From: DASQGA01 sp963722715
GTDB taxonomy: Bacteria; Actinomycetota; Thermoleophilia; Gaiellales; Gaiellaceae
DNA: 64,000 bases
Assembly (NCBI GenBank): GCA_963722715.1
Contig: CAVROA010000015.1
Location: 124,001 to 188,000 of the forward strand
Direction: 5' to 3'
The notes under the pieces were generated by a model, which was given only the letters and a program-made list of their open reading frames with translations, was not told the origin of the DNA and searched no databases. The stretch's first letter is position 1; every line of letters starts with the position of its first letter. The translations under genes were made by a program, and so were the position numbers. Below are positions 23,156-32,172 of the stretch, one piece after another.

Positions 23156-24600
23156 TGCTGACCACCGCCCTGATCGTCCTGCCGTTCGCAGGCGCGCTCG
23201 TCCTCTGGAGCCTGCCCTGGCGGACGAGCACCGCCGCCGGTGGCCTGGCGCTCCTGATCGCGCTCGGCGAGCTCGCGCTGTGGGTCGGAACAGTCGTCAA
23301 CTTCGACTTCGGGAACTCGGGGCTCCAGTACGACACGGAGCGAACCTGGTTCTCGGACCTCGGCGTCTCCTACAAGGTCGGCCTCTACGACTTCTCGCTC
23401 TGGCTGGTCGGGCTGACCGCACTCGTCGCGGTCGCGTCAATCGGCTACGGGATGTGGGCGGGCCGCGTCCGGCCGGGTGCCTATTTCGGCCTCCTCCTCT
23501 TCCTGACGGGCGCCACGGTGGGCGTGTTCACGGCGCAGGACCTGCTGCTGTTCTACGTCTTCTTCGAGGCGATGCTGATCCCGCTCTACGTGCTGATCGG
23601 TGTCTGGGGCGGCGCCGGAAGGACGGGCGCCACGATCAAGTTCATCGTCTACACGATGGGCGGCTCGCTCCTCATGCTGGTCGCGATCATCGCCTTCGGC
23701 CTCGACCGCGGCAGCTTCGACATGACGCAGCTCGGGACGAGCGACAGCACGTGGATCTTCCTCGGTTTCCTGGTCGCGTTCGCCGTCAAGGCACCACTCT
23801 GGCCGTTCCACGGCTGGCTGCCGGATGCCTATCGCGAGGCCCCGGCGGAGGTGTCGGCGCTCCTCTCCGGTGTCGTCTCGAAGACCGCTGCCTACGGGCT
23901 GCTCCGGATCGTCCTGCCCTCCTTCCCCGAGCAGGTGGCCGACTGGCGGACCGTCGTACTCGTCCTCGCGTCGATCGGGCTCGTCTACGGATCGCTCCTC
24001 GCCTTCCGGGCCCCCGACGTGCGGGGCGTCATCGCCTACTCGAGCCTCGCCCAGATGTGCCTGATCGTGATCGGGCTCTTCGCGTTCAACGACTCGGGAC
24101 TGAACGGCGCGCTGCTCCAGATGGTGAACCACGGGCTCATCTCGGCCTCGCTCTTCCTGCTGGCGGGGACGGTGGAGCGGCGAACTGCGACCGGCGACCT
24201 TCACCTCCTCGGAGGAATGGCCCGGGGGCGGCCCGTGCTCGCAACGCTCTTCATCGTCGTCGGCGTCGTCGCTCTGGCCGTGCCCGGGTCGACCGCATTC
24301 GCGGGGGAGTTCCTCGTCCTGAACGGCATCTTCCCGATCGGCTGGGGCTGGGCGGTGGTCGGCGCCGCGGCGATGGTGCTGGCGGCCATGTACGTCCTCC
24401 GGCTCGTCTCCGCCGTGCTCCACCGCGATGCCGGGACCATGGTCCCGGACGCTGCGCTCGATCTGCGACCGGGCGAGACGAGCCTCGTCGGCATGCTGGT
24501 GATCGCCCTCCTGGCGCTCTCACTCTGGCCCGCCGGGATCACCGACCACGTCTTCGGCGGACAGCCCCAGCAGGCCGTGACGACGAGGTTCTCGGAGTAG
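23155..24600 (+). CDS. nuoM: NADH-quinone oxidoreductase subunit M
   Basis: Antiporter-like membrane subunit, 481 residues, about 14 helices. FYVFFEAMLIPLYVLIGVWG contains the key acidic residue, and KAPLWPFHGWLPDAYREAPA and GVVSKTAAYGLLRI are typical. The TGATG start-stop overlaps nuoL, and nuoN starts directly after its stop. Confidence 0.94.
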   Translation: MLTTALIVLPFAGALVLWSLPWRTSTAAGGLALLIALGELALWVGTVVNFDFGNSGLQYDTERTWFSDLGVSYKVGLYDFSLWLVGLTALVAVASIGYGMWAGRVRPGAYFGLLLFLTGATVGVFTAQDLLLFYVFFEAMLIPLYVLIGVWGGAGRTGATIKFIVYTMGGSLLMLVAIIAFGLDRGSFDMTQLGTSDSTWIFLGFLVAFAVKAPLWPFHGWLPDAYREAPAEVSALLSGVVSKTAAYGLLRIVLPSFPEQVADWRTVVLVLASIGLVYGSLLAFRAPDVRGVIAYSSLAQMCLIVIGLFAFNDSGLNGALLQMVNHGLISASLFLLAGTVERRTATGDLHLLGGMARGRPVLATLFIVVGVVALAVPGSTAFAGEFLVLNGIFPIGWGWAVVGAAAMVLAAMYVLRLVSAVLHRDAGTMVPDAALDLRPGETSLVGMLVIALLALSLWPAGITDHVFGGQPQQAVTTRFSE

Positions 24601-26079
24601 ATGGAGACCTTCGTCAAGCCGGACATCGACTGGGCTGGACTCTCGCCCGTCCTGGTGCTGCTCGGCGGCGCAGCCATCACCATGCTCGTCCCGCTCTTCC
24701 TCCCGGTCGGCGTGCGGCGCGGCTTCTCGGCGTTCATTGCGGCTGCCGCGCTGATCGGGGCAGGTGTCGCCGCAGCGATCCTCTTCGCGCACGACGACTC
24801 GGGCCGCGGGATCGTCGCCGATGCGCTCCGGCGCGACCGGCTCGCCGAGCTCGCTCAGGTCATCCTCGCCGGGTCCGGGCTCCTCGCGATCGGCGTCTCC
24901 TACCGCGAGCCCGGCCGCCGTGAGGGGATCGGGGACTACTACACCCTGCTCCTGTCCGCCGTCGGCGGCATGTGCTTCTTCGTCTCGGCCAACAGCCTCA
25001 TGACGCTCTTCCTCGGGCTGGAGTGGTTTTCGATCTCGCTCTACATCATGTGCGCGATCGCGGTCGACCGGTTGGGTTCCCTCGAGGCAGGGCTCAAGTA
25101 CCTGATCGTGGGCAGCTTCGGGTCGGCGATCCTCCTCTTCGGAAGCGCACTCGTCTACGGCGCGACGGGCGAGATCGGCTTCGAGGAGATCGAGCGCGCT
25201 TCGGCCGGCGGCGACCGCTTCCTGCTCGTCACCGGTCTCGCAATGCTCCTGGTCGGTCTCGCCTTCAAGGTCTCGGCCGCGCCGTTCCACATGTGGACGC
25301 CGGACGTGTACGAGGGCGCTCCCACCCCGGTGACCGCCTTCATGTCCGCGGCGACGAAGGTTGCCGGGCTCGTCCTGACGCTGCGCGTGCTGACCACGGC
25401 GTTCGGGAGCGAGGAGGAGCTCTGGACGCTCTCCCTCGCCGTCATCGCCTGCATCTCGCTGGCCTGGGGGAACCTCGCCGCCCTCGTCCAGACGGACGTC
25501 AAGCGACTGCTTGCGTATTCGAGCGTCTCGCACGCGGGTTTTCTCCTGATCCCGATCGCCGTCGGCACGCCGCTCGGCGGGCGGGCGCTGCTCTACTACC
25601 TGATGACCTACGCGGCGATGAGCATCGGCTCGTTCGCCGTGATCGCAGCCCGCGAACGGGAGCTCGCGAGGCCGGTTGCGGTCTCCGACATGTCCGGCAT
25701 GGGCTGGGAGCGGCCCTTCCACGGAATCGCGATGGCAATCTTCATGTTCGGCTTCATCGGCCTGCCGCCCGCCGGGCTCTTTCTCGGGAAGTTCTACGCC
25801 TTCTCGGCAGCAGTCGAGCGAGGCTGGGCCTGGCTGGCGATCGTCGGCGTCGTCGCCACCGTTGTTTCGATCTACTACTACCTGGGAGTGGTTCGTGCCA
25901 TGTACGTAAGCCCCGGAGACCTTCGGCTCGCACCCGCGGGAGGGTCGCCGCCTCGCGACCCTGCGCTCACGACCGCCATCGGCGCTTCACTCGCCGTCAC
26001 GGTGGGCACGTTCTTCGCAGCCGGCCCGCTGATCGACCTCGCCCGTGACAGCGTCGAGTTCCTGCGGTTCCCCTTCTAA
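24601..26079 (+). CDS. nuoN: NADH-quinone oxidoreductase subunit N
   Basis: Third antiporter-like subunit, 492 residues. GLEWFSISLYIMCAIAVDR, KVSAAPFHMWTPDVYEGAPT and TDVKRLLAYSSVSHAGFLLI are diagnostic. ATG immediately follows the nuoM stop. Its TAA overlaps the ATG of the next oxidoreductase, so that gene is probably in the same transcript. Confidence 0.94.
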   Translation: METFVKPDIDWAGLSPVLVLLGGAAITMLVPLFLPVGVRRGFSAFIAAAALIGAGVAAAILFAHDDSGRGIVADALRRDRLAELAQVILAGSGLLAIGVSYREPGRREGIGDYYTLLLSAVGGMCFFVSANSLMTLFLGLEWFSISLYIMCAIAVDRLGSLEAGLKYLIVGSFGSAILLFGSALVYGATGEIGFEEIERASAGGDRFLLVTGLAMLLVGLAFKVSAAPFHMWTPDVYEGAPTPVTAFMSAATKVAGLVLTLRVLTTAFGSEEELWTLSLAVIACISLAWGNLAALVQTDVKRLLAYSSVSHAGFLLIPIAVGTPLGGRALLYYLMTYAAMSIGSFAVIAARERELARPVAVSDMSGMGWERPFHGIAMAIFMFGFIGLPPAGLFLGKFYAFSAAVERGWAWLAIVGVVATVVSIYYYLGVVRAMYVSPGDLRLAPAGGSPPRDPALTTAIGASLAVTVGTFFAAGPLIDLARDSVEFLRFPF

Positions 26080-27416
26080 TGGCCGAGCGCGTGGTCGTCC
26101 TGGGAGGGGGTGCGGCCGCACAGGCGTTCGTCGCGGCGCTCAGGAGGCTCGACCCCGACGTCGAGATCACGCTGGTCGAGCGGGAGCTCGTCGGCGGGGA
26201 GTGTTCTTACTGGGCTTGCATGCCGTCGAAGACACTGCTGCGGTCACCGGAGCTCGTGGCAGCTGGGAAGCGCGCTCCCGGTGCAGCCGAGGCACTGGAG
26301 GGGGATCTCGCCGCGGACCGGGTGTTCTGGTGGCGCGACCAGGTCGTCGGAGACTACGACGACTCGAGCCAGGAAACCTGGCTGAAGGAGCGACGGATCG
26401 AGCTCGTCCGCGCCAGCGGCACCGTGCGCGAGCCCGGCGTCGTCGAGGCCGCGGGACGGGAGATTCCGTACGACAAGCTCCTGATTGCGACAGGCTCGGA
26501 TTCCGCAGCGCCTCCCATTCCCGGGCTCGACGAGCTCGACTACTGGACGAACCGCGAGGCGACCGGAGCCAAGGAGGTGCCGCAGAGCCTCGTCGTGATC
26601 GGCGGGGGAGCCGTCGGATGCGAGCTCTCACAGGCGTACCGCCGACTGGGTGCCGACGTCGACCTCGTGCACGTGTCCGAGCGCCTGCTCCCGCGGGAGG
26701 ATCCCGAGGCCAGCGCGCTGGTGGCCGAGGCGTTCCGGGAGGAGGGGATCGGCGTCCACCTCTGTTCCGACACGGAGGAGATCGCGTGCAGCCAAAGTGG
26801 CCAGAAGTTCCGGGTCGAGCTTCCGGAGGTCGAGCCGCTCGAGGCCGAGCGGCTGCTCATTGCGACCGGCCGAAAGCCAAGAGTCGAGGGTCTCGAGCCG
26901 CTCGGACTCCAGATCGAGAAGACCGGGATCAAGGTGGACGAGCGGATGCGCGCGAGCGAGAACGTCTGGGCAATCGGCGACGTGTGCGGAGTGGCGCTCT
27001 TCACGCACGTCGGCAAGTACCAGGGGCGAGTCGCAGCCCACGATGTCGCGGGGAAGGAGGCAAAGGCCGACTACCGCGCCATTCCCGCGGTTGTGTTCAC
27101 TGACCCACAGGTGGCGTCGGCCGGGGACACGACGTCGGAGGGCCTCGTCACGGCGTCGAGGGCTATCGACAAGACTTCGCGAACGTCGACCTACGAGCGA
27201 CCGAAGCGGTCCGGTTTCGTGAAACTCTTCGCAAAGCCTGACCGCCGCGTCCTCGCAGGAGCCGTCGCCGTCGGCCCCGAGGCAGGTGAGTGGCTCGGGC
27301 AGCTGACCCTGGCAATCCGCGCCGAAGTACCGCTCGACGTGCTCGTGGACACGATCCAGCCCTACCCCACCTTCTCGGAGGCGATCTTCTTCGCCGCCCG
27401 GGAGCTCGCCGGGTAG
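26079..27416 (+). CDS. Pyridine nucleotide-disulfide oxidoreductase (Lpd/MerA-like), atypical C-terminus
   Basis: A 445-residue FAD enzyme. The redox disulfide is present as GGECSYWACMPSK (C42, C47). The FAD motif VVVLGGGAAAQAFVAAL, the NAD motif VVIGGGAVGCELSQAYRRLG and the FAD-closing NVWAIGDVCG are clear. In dihydrolipoamide dehydrogenase the C-terminus reads HxHPTxxE with a catalytic His; here it is QPYPTFSE, so that His is Tyr (about residue 429). It is therefore doubtful as the E3 partner of the E1-E2 operon. Overlap with nuoN suggests co-expression with complex I. Substrate unknown. Confidence 0.8.
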   Translation: MAERVVVLGGGAAAQAFVAALRRLDPDVEITLVERELVGGECSYWACMPSKTLLRSPELVAAGKRAPGAAEALEGDLAADRVFWWRDQVVGDYDDSSQETWLKERRIELVRASGTVREPGVVEAAGREIPYDKLLIATGSDSAAPPIPGLDELDYWTNREATGAKEVPQSLVVIGGGAVGCELSQAYRRLGADVDLVHVSERLLPREDPEASALVAEAFREEGIGVHLCSDTEEIACSQSGQKFRVELPEVEPLEAERLLIATGRKPRVEGLEPLGLQIEKTGIKVDERMRASENVWAIGDVCGVALFTHVGKYQGRVAAHDVAGKEAKADYRAIPAVVFTDPQVASAGDTTSEGLVTASRAIDKTSRTSTYERPKRSGFVKLFAKPDRRVLAGAVAVGPEAGEWLGQLTLAIRAEVPLDVLVDTIQPYPTFSEAIFFAARELAG

Positions 27417-27449
27417 GAGCGCCCATTGCGCAGCCCCGCGCCGCCGCGT

Positions 27450-27455
27450 TAGCCT
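27450..27455 (+). promoter_or_regulatory. Candidate -10 box of the cyclic-nucleotide cluster
   Basis: TAGCCT, 9 nt before the GTG at 27465; the message would have a 0-3 nt leader. No -35 recognised. Confidence 0.35.
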
Positions 27456-27464
27456 CTACGCGCC

Positions 27465-27887
27465 GTGGCAGTTGACGCCGACCTAGCCTCGACTCTTGCG
27501 GGGCTGCGCCTCTTCGCCGATCTCGGCCGGCCCGAGCTCGAGGAGATCGCGCACACCTTCGACGAGGAGGTCATCCCCGCGGGCCAGCGGGTCCTGCGGC
27601 AAGGCCTCTCCGGCTCGAACGTCTACGTGATCCTCGAGGGAGAGGCCGGCCTCGTCCTGAACGGGGAGGAGCGGGCGAGACTCCAGCGTGGCGAGTTCTT
27701 CGGCGAGGTCTCCATCCTGCTCGGCGAGTCACCAACGAGCGACATCGTCGCGAACACGACACTCCGCTGCCTCGTCATCCCGGGCCCCCAGCTCCGCGGA
27801 TTCCTGCTTGCACACCCCGAGGTCATGCTCCAGATGCTCCTGTCTGTCACGTGGCGCCTCCGGACCACCCTCGCGTGGCTGAGCTAG
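27465..27887 (+). CDS. Cyclic nucleotide-binding domain protein
   Basis: A 140-residue stand-alone cNMP-binding (CAP-type) beta-roll. LRLFADLGRPELEEIAHTFD opens the domain. RVLRQGLSGSNVYVILEGEA and GEFFGEVSILLGESPTSDIV form the phosphate-binding cassette; the usual FGExALL...RxA pattern reads FGEVSILLGESPTSDI, with the Arg of the cassette replaced. There is no DNA-binding domain. It overlaps the flavin oxidoreductase gene by 37 nt and is two genes before a cyclase, so it may regulate the oxidoreductase. Whether it still binds cAMP is uncertain without that Arg. Confidence 0.8.
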   Translation: MAVDADLASTLAGLRLFADLGRPELEEIAHTFDEEVIPAGQRVLRQGLSGSNVYVILEGEAGLVLNGEERARLQRGEFFGEVSILLGESPTSDIVANTTLRCLVIPGPQLRGFLLAHPEVMLQMLLSVTWRLRTTLAWLS

Positions 27888-29368
27888 ACGAGCGGCCCTT
27901 CCCTCCCGGCGAGTATCCCGTCGTCGTGGTCGGGAGCGGCCCCGGCGGGCTGCAGACCAGCTACTGCCTGAGGCGGCTCGGCATCGAGCATGCGGTCGTC
28001 TCGCAGGACGACTCCCCGGGCGGGATGTTCCGCAAGTGGCCGATCTACCAGCGGCTGCTGTCCTGGACAAAGCCCGACGCACCCGTCGAGCGCGGAACTC
28101 GCGCCTACGAGTGGTACGACCACAACAGCCTGCTGGGCGAGGAGAGCGGCGAGCAGGCACTCGTCGCCGAGTTCATGGACCGCACGTGGATGGTTCCGTC
28201 CCGCCCGGAGATGGAGCAGGGACTGGCGGCGTTCGCGGACCGGGCCGGAGTCCCCGTTCGCTACGGCTGCCGCTGGGAGTCGACCCGCCGCGAGGAGGAC
28301 GGCTTCGTCCTGACCACGTCGGACGGCGAGTACCGGTGCAAGGTCGCGGTGTTCGCCATCGGCGTCACCGACCCGCTGAAGATGCCGATCCCGGGCATCG
28401 AGAACGTCCCGCACTACGTCGAGACAGGGAAGGCGCGCGACTACGAGGGCAAGCGCGTCGTCGTGATCGGCAAGCGGAACTCAGGCTTCGAGATCGCGGA
28501 CGGGATGGTCCCGTGGGCGAGGCAGGTCCTCCTCGTCTCGCCGCGGCCCGTCGCCGCAGACGTTCTCGCTATCTCCACGGTTCGCGTCCGCTACCTCCAG
28601 CCCTACGAGGACCATTCCTGGGGCGGCGGCACGTTCGCCCTCGACGCTGCAATCGAGCGGATCGACAAGACAACGGACGGCTACCGCATCGTCGCGAACG
28701 GGACGACGCACCCGGGCGCGATGGAGATCGACGCCGACATCGCGATCGCGGCGACGGGTTTCTGCACTCCTCTGCAAGATCTCAGGGACCTGGGCTGCTC
28801 GACGGTCAAACAGGGCACCCTGCCCGCACAGACGCACCACTGGGAGAGCGCAACCGTCCCGGGCATCTACTTCGCCGGCAACGCAACCCAGGCAGCCGCC
28901 GGCCTCCGCAAGCACGGGATCGGGAGTGCCTCCGGGACGGTGAGTGGCTTTCGCTACAACGCAAGGCTCCTCGCGCAACACATCGCCGAGAAGCACTTCG
29001 GCCATGCGGCTGGGCGCCCGGCCCTCGGACGCGACGAGGTCGTCCCTTTCCTCGCCTCGGAGCTCACACGTGCGCCCGAGCTCTGGACGCAGAAGTCATA
29101 TCTCGCCCGAGTGGTTGGGCTCGACCCGCAAGCAGGTCCGACCAACGAGGGGATCCAGCCGCTCGCCGCCTTCCTCGACGAGGGCGAGGGGAACGCCCTC
29201 GCAGTGGCAGTCGAGATGGACGACCAGGCGCGGATCTACCCGGCTCTCTACCTCCGCACCGGCGGCGACGTGCACGAGGATGTCTGCCCGCCTCATCCCC
29301 TGCACGACTTCGAGACCGAGGGCTATCGCGCCCAGCTCGAGGCTCTCGTCAAGCAGGCGCTCGGTTGA
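27851..29368 (+). CDS. FAD-dependent oxidoreductase (monooxygenase-like)
   Basis: 505 residues. There are two Rossmann motifs: VVVVGSGPGGLQTSYCLRRL near the N-terminus and VVVIGKRNSGFEIADGM mid-protein, then an ATGF motif (IAIAATGFCTPLQ) and IYFAGNATQAAAGLRKHGIG. This layout resembles flavin-containing monooxygenases and TrxR-like proteins, but there is no redox CxxC. The C-terminal ~100 residues (LGRDEVVPFLASEL onward) are not recognised. The GTG start is inside the cNMP-binding gene; a second in-frame GTG at 27875 is possible. It overlaps the cyclase by 4 nt. Confidence 0.75.
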   Translation: MAPPDHPRVAELDERPFPPGEYPVVVVGSGPGGLQTSYCLRRLGIEHAVVSQDDSPGGMFRKWPIYQRLLSWTKPDAPVERGTRAYEWYDHNSLLGEESGEQALVAEFMDRTWMVPSRPEMEQGLAAFADRAGVPVRYGCRWESTRREEDGFVLTTSDGEYRCKVAVFAIGVTDPLKMPIPGIENVPHYVETGKARDYEGKRVVVIGKRNSGFEIADGMVPWARQVLLVSPRPVAADVLAISTVRVRYLQPYEDHSWGGGTFALDAAIERIDKTTDGYRIVANGTTHPGAMEIDADIAIAATGFCTPLQDLRDLGCSTVKQGTLPAQTHHWESATVPGIYFAGNATQAAAGLRKHGIGSASGTVSGFRYNARLLAQHIAEKHFGHAAGRPALGRDEVVPFLASELTRAPELWTQKSYLARVVGLDPQAGPTNEGIQPLAAFLDEGEGNALAVAVEMDDQARIYPALYLRTGGDVHEDVCPPHPLHDFETEGYRAQLEALVKQALG

Positions 29369-30777
29369 TCGCGTCATCGCGTACGCGTTTCGCCGTCTGG
29401 GCGGTCCTCCTCGCGCTGCCCGTCGCCGGGCTCTGGGTCTTGCTGGCGGCGCCGCGGCTCGACGTCGTCTGGGAGAACCATCCAGGTCATTTCTGGCTCG
29501 TCCTCGCGGCCGCCGCGGTCAACGGAGTTCTCGCGTACGCAACCGGCGAAGCCGCCCGCCGCCGGGGGGACTCCCGTCTCTTCCTGATCTCGCTGGCGTT
29601 CCTCACGAGCGCCGGATTCCTCGGCATGCATGCGCTCGCGACTCCCGGTGTCCTCCTGGATGGGAAGAACGCCGGCTTCGTGATCGCGACGCCGGTCGGC
29701 CTCCTGGCTGCGGGAGCGCTCGCCGCGTGGTCCGCCCGTGCCGGCGGCACGGACCTTCGCCGCCTCCAGCCGTTGCGAAGCGTGATCATCGTCTGCCTCG
29801 TCATCTGGGCAGCCTGGTCACTGACGTCACTGCCGCCGCTCGACCGCGAGCTTCCGGCCGAGGTCGGAAGCCCGCCCTTGATCGCGCTCGCGTCGGTCGG
29901 CGTCCTCCTTTACGGCTACGCGGCGGCCCGCTATGCGGAGGTCTGGCGCGCCCGGCGCCGCCTCCTCCCCGCCGCCGTCGTGACCGCCTTCGCTCTGCTT
30001 GCCGAGGCGATGCTCGCGATTGCCTTCTCGCGGAACTGGCACGCCACCTGGTGGGAGTGGCACCTGCTCATGCTGATCGCCTTCGGGCTCGTCGGGTATG
30101 CAGCCAGGCGCCAGTGGCACGAGGAGCGCTTCAGCGACCTCTACCTCGACGAGACTCGCGGGTCGGTCCGCGAGGTGAGCATCCTCTTCGCCGACCTTCA
30201 GGGCTTCACGGCGTTCTCCGAACAGGCGAGGCCGGACGAGGTACAGCGGATGCTGAACGAGTACTTCGAGACCGCCGTCCCGCTCGTCGCGGGCGAGCAC
30301 GGAGGCGAGGTGGACAAGCTGATCGGCGACGCGATCATGGTCACGTTCAACACACGGGGAGACCAACCGGACCATCCCGAACGCGCCGCCCTCGCGGGTC
30401 TCGCTCTCCAGCAGGAGACCGGGCGGATCCGGGACCGCCACCCCGACTGGCCACGCTTCCGTGTCGGAATCAACACCGGCGACGCGAGCGTCGGGCTTCT
30501 CGGGGCAGAAGGCGGTCGCGGCTTCACGGTCGTCGGGGACACGGTGAACCTCGCATCACGCCTCGAAGGACAGGCCCGGCCCGGCGAGGTGGTGATCGGC
30601 GCCGCCACGCGGGAGCGGCTTCCAAGCGCGATCGAGGTGGAGCAGATCGGAGACCTGGAGGTGAAGGGCAAGGAGCGGCCGATTGCCGCCTTCGTCCTGC
30701 GCCGTCTACCCGCGGAGGGGCTTCGCGGCCAGCGCGACCAGGGCCTGGCAGAGGAGCACGAGGAACGCGAGCGCTAG
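29365..30777 (+). CDS. Membrane-anchored class III adenylate/guanylate cyclase
   Basis: 470 residues from a TTG that overlaps the previous stop. Residues 1-250 hold about seven or eight hydrophobic helices. The cyclase domain starts at about 268: VSILFADLQGFTAFSEQ has the first metal Asp (about D277), EVDKLIGDAIMVTFN the second metal Asp, and FTVVGDTVNLASRLE the base-recognition and transition-state residues. The catalytic set looks intact. It should make cAMP or cGMP at the membrane, and the likely sensor is the helical N-terminus. The effector candidate is the cNMP-binding protein two genes upstream. Confidence 0.88.
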   Translation: MIASSRTRFAVWAVLLALPVAGLWVLLAAPRLDVVWENHPGHFWLVLAAAAVNGVLAYATGEAARRRGDSRLFLISLAFLTSAGFLGMHALATPGVLLDGKNAGFVIATPVGLLAAGALAAWSARAGGTDLRRLQPLRSVIIVCLVIWAAWSLTSLPPLDRELPAEVGSPPLIALASVGVLLYGYAAARYAEVWRARRRLLPAAVVTAFALLAEAMLAIAFSRNWHATWWEWHLLMLIAFGLVGYAARRQWHEERFSDLYLDETRGSVREVSILFADLQGFTAFSEQARPDEVQRMLNEYFETAVPLVAGEHGGEVDKLIGDAIMVTFNTRGDQPDHPERAALAGLALQQETGRIRDRHPDWPRFRVGINTGDASVGLLGAEGGRGFTVVGDTVNLASRLEGQARPGEVVIGAATRERLPSAIEVEQIGDLEVKGKERPIAAFVLRRLPAEGLRGQRDQGLAEEHEERER

Positions 30778-31080
30778 GGCGCCGCTCCCGACCGCGGGGA
30801 TGCCCTCCGCGGTCATCGGCGCGCGAGCGGCTGCGCCGACGATGAAGAGGGCAAGGAGGATTCCCGCCAGCGCAGACTGCAGCGTGCCGAGCGGGTCATG
30901 ATCGGCTTCGACCCGACGTGCCAGGCACACGAGCCCCGCGGTGGCGCACACCGGCACGCCCACGAGCAAGAGGAGAAACGAGATCGATGCGAACCCGAGC
31001 GCGTCCGAGGCGGCGGTGGCGAAGAGGAGGCCGGCAGTCAGCTCGACCGCCATCGCGCTCGCTGCGCTACCCCTCTGCAT
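30706..31080 (-). CDS. Small four-helix membrane protein, unknown
   Basis: About 124 residues from ATG 31080 with four hydrophobic segments (ELTAGLLFATAASDALGFAS, LLLLVGVPVCATAGLVCLA, ALAGILLALFIVGAAA, ALALAFLVLLCQALVALAA). No recognised family. Its 3' end overlaps the cyclase 3' end by 72 nt on the opposite strand, so the two messages could pair. A longer frame begins at 31218 but that part overlaps the next gene and is not hydrophobic. Confidence 0.5.
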   Translation of the reverse strand: MQRGSAASAMAVELTAGLLFATAASDALGFASISFLLLLVGVPVCATAGLVCLARRVEADHDPLGTLQSALAGILLALFIVGAAARAPMTAEGIPAVGSGALALAFLVLLCQALVALAAKPLRG

Positions 31081-31153
31081 CGCGTCCGGTTTCGACGCCC
31101 GAAGGAGAGTTCCTTCGTTACCCTCACCCCGTTTCCGCGACCAAGGAGGATGG

Positions 31154-31858
31154 ATGCCGGACGTGCCCGTGACCTGGCTCGGCCACGCGAGCTTTCGCTT
31201 CGACACACCGGGCGGCAAGCGAATCTACGTCGACCCGTGGCTCGGCAACCCGAAGTGCCCCGACGGGGAGCACGAGCCGGAACGCGTTGACGTGATCGCG
31301 CTCACCCATGGCCACGACGACCATGTGGGCGAGACCGTCGAGCTCGCGAAGAAGTTCTCGCCCCGTGTGATCGCGATGATCGAGCTCCGCAGCTGGTTGA
31401 CCGCTCAGGGGGTCGAGGAAGACATGACCAGTGCCATGAACAAAGGCGGCACGGTCGACGCCGACGGGACGAGGTTCACGATGACGGATGCCAAGCACTC
31501 CTCGAGCTGCCAGGACGGCACCTACGTCGGCGAAGCCGCGGGCTACGTGATCACGTTCGAGAACGGGACGACCGTCTATATCGCGGGCGACACTTGCGTC
31601 TTCGGCGACATGCAGCTGATCGGGCGGATCTACAGTCCGGATGTAGCCATCCTTCCGATCGGCGGGCACTACACCATGGATCCAGCCGAGGCCGCGGTCG
31701 CGCTGGAGCTACTCGGTGTCCAGAAGTGCATCCCGTGCCACTACGGCACCTTCGGGCTCCTGACCGGGACCCCGGACGAGCTGCGGGCGAACCTCCGCGA
31801 GGCGAGCGTCGACACCGAGGTGCTCTCGCAGGAGCCAGGGGAGACGGTGACGGTCTAG
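31154..31858 (+). CDS. Metallo-beta-lactamase-fold hydrolase, UPF0173 type
   Basis: A 234-residue protein starting MPDVPVTWLGHASFRFDTPG. It has THGHDDHVGE (HxHxDH), YIAGDTCVFGDM with the bridging Asp, and a late His in CIPCHYGTF. It matches the UPF0173 group of predicted metal-dependent hydrolases related to ascorbate-6-phosphate lactonase. AAGGAGG lies 5 nt before ATG. It is followed with a 1-nt overlap by an unknown gene and then a DUF1028 gene, a likely three-gene operon. Substrate unknown. Confidence 0.85.
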   Translation: MPDVPVTWLGHASFRFDTPGGKRIYVDPWLGNPKCPDGEHEPERVDVIALTHGHDDHVGETVELAKKFSPRVIAMIELRSWLTAQGVEEDMTSAMNKGGTVDADGTRFTMTDAKHSSSCQDGTYVGEAAGYVITFENGTTVYIAGDTCVFGDMQLIGRIYSPDVAILPIGGHYTMDPAEAAVALELLGVQKCIPCHYGTFGLLTGTPDELRANLREASVDTEVLSQEPGETVTV

Positions 31859-32172
31859 TGCGCACCCGCTGGCTGGGTGCGACCGGTGTCCGCGTGCCCG
31901 AGATCGCCGTCGAGGGAGACGACCTCGAGGCACTCGACGACCACCACATCCGGATCGGCGATGACGACATCGAGGCGCTCGTTCTCGAGGAGATCGGAGA
32001 CCTGGAAGCGCTCCACGAGGCGCACTTGCGCGGAACGCCCGTGGTCGTCCGGGCCGCAAACGCGCAGGAGGTGGCCGCGGCCCTCGAGCACCCGGAAGTG
32101 GCATGCGTGCTCGTCCCGCCCGGACGCGAAGACTTGAAGGAACTCGATCTGCGGCGCCTGAAGTATGGGTAG
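31858..32172 (+). CDS. Hypothetical acidic protein
   Basis: 104 residues from GTG 31858, which overlaps the preceding stop. Very acidic in the middle (DDLEALDDHHIRIGDDDIEA) with an alpha/beta pattern at the end (TPVVVRAANAQEVAAALEHP, then VACVLVPP). No family recognised. Overlaps at both ends (1 and 8 nt) tie it to the MBL hydrolase and the DUF1028 protein. Confidence 0.6.
   Translation: MRTRWLGATGVRVPEIAVEGDDLEALDDHHIRIGDDDIEALVLEEIGDLEALHEAHLRGTPVVVRAANAQEVAAALEHPEVACVLVPPGREDLKELDLRRLKYG

Noticed and set aside
31081..31218. N-terminal extension of the small membrane protein up to 31218
   Set aside because: The extra residues are hydrophilic and overlap the start of the opposite-strand MBL gene with its strong AAGGAGG site.
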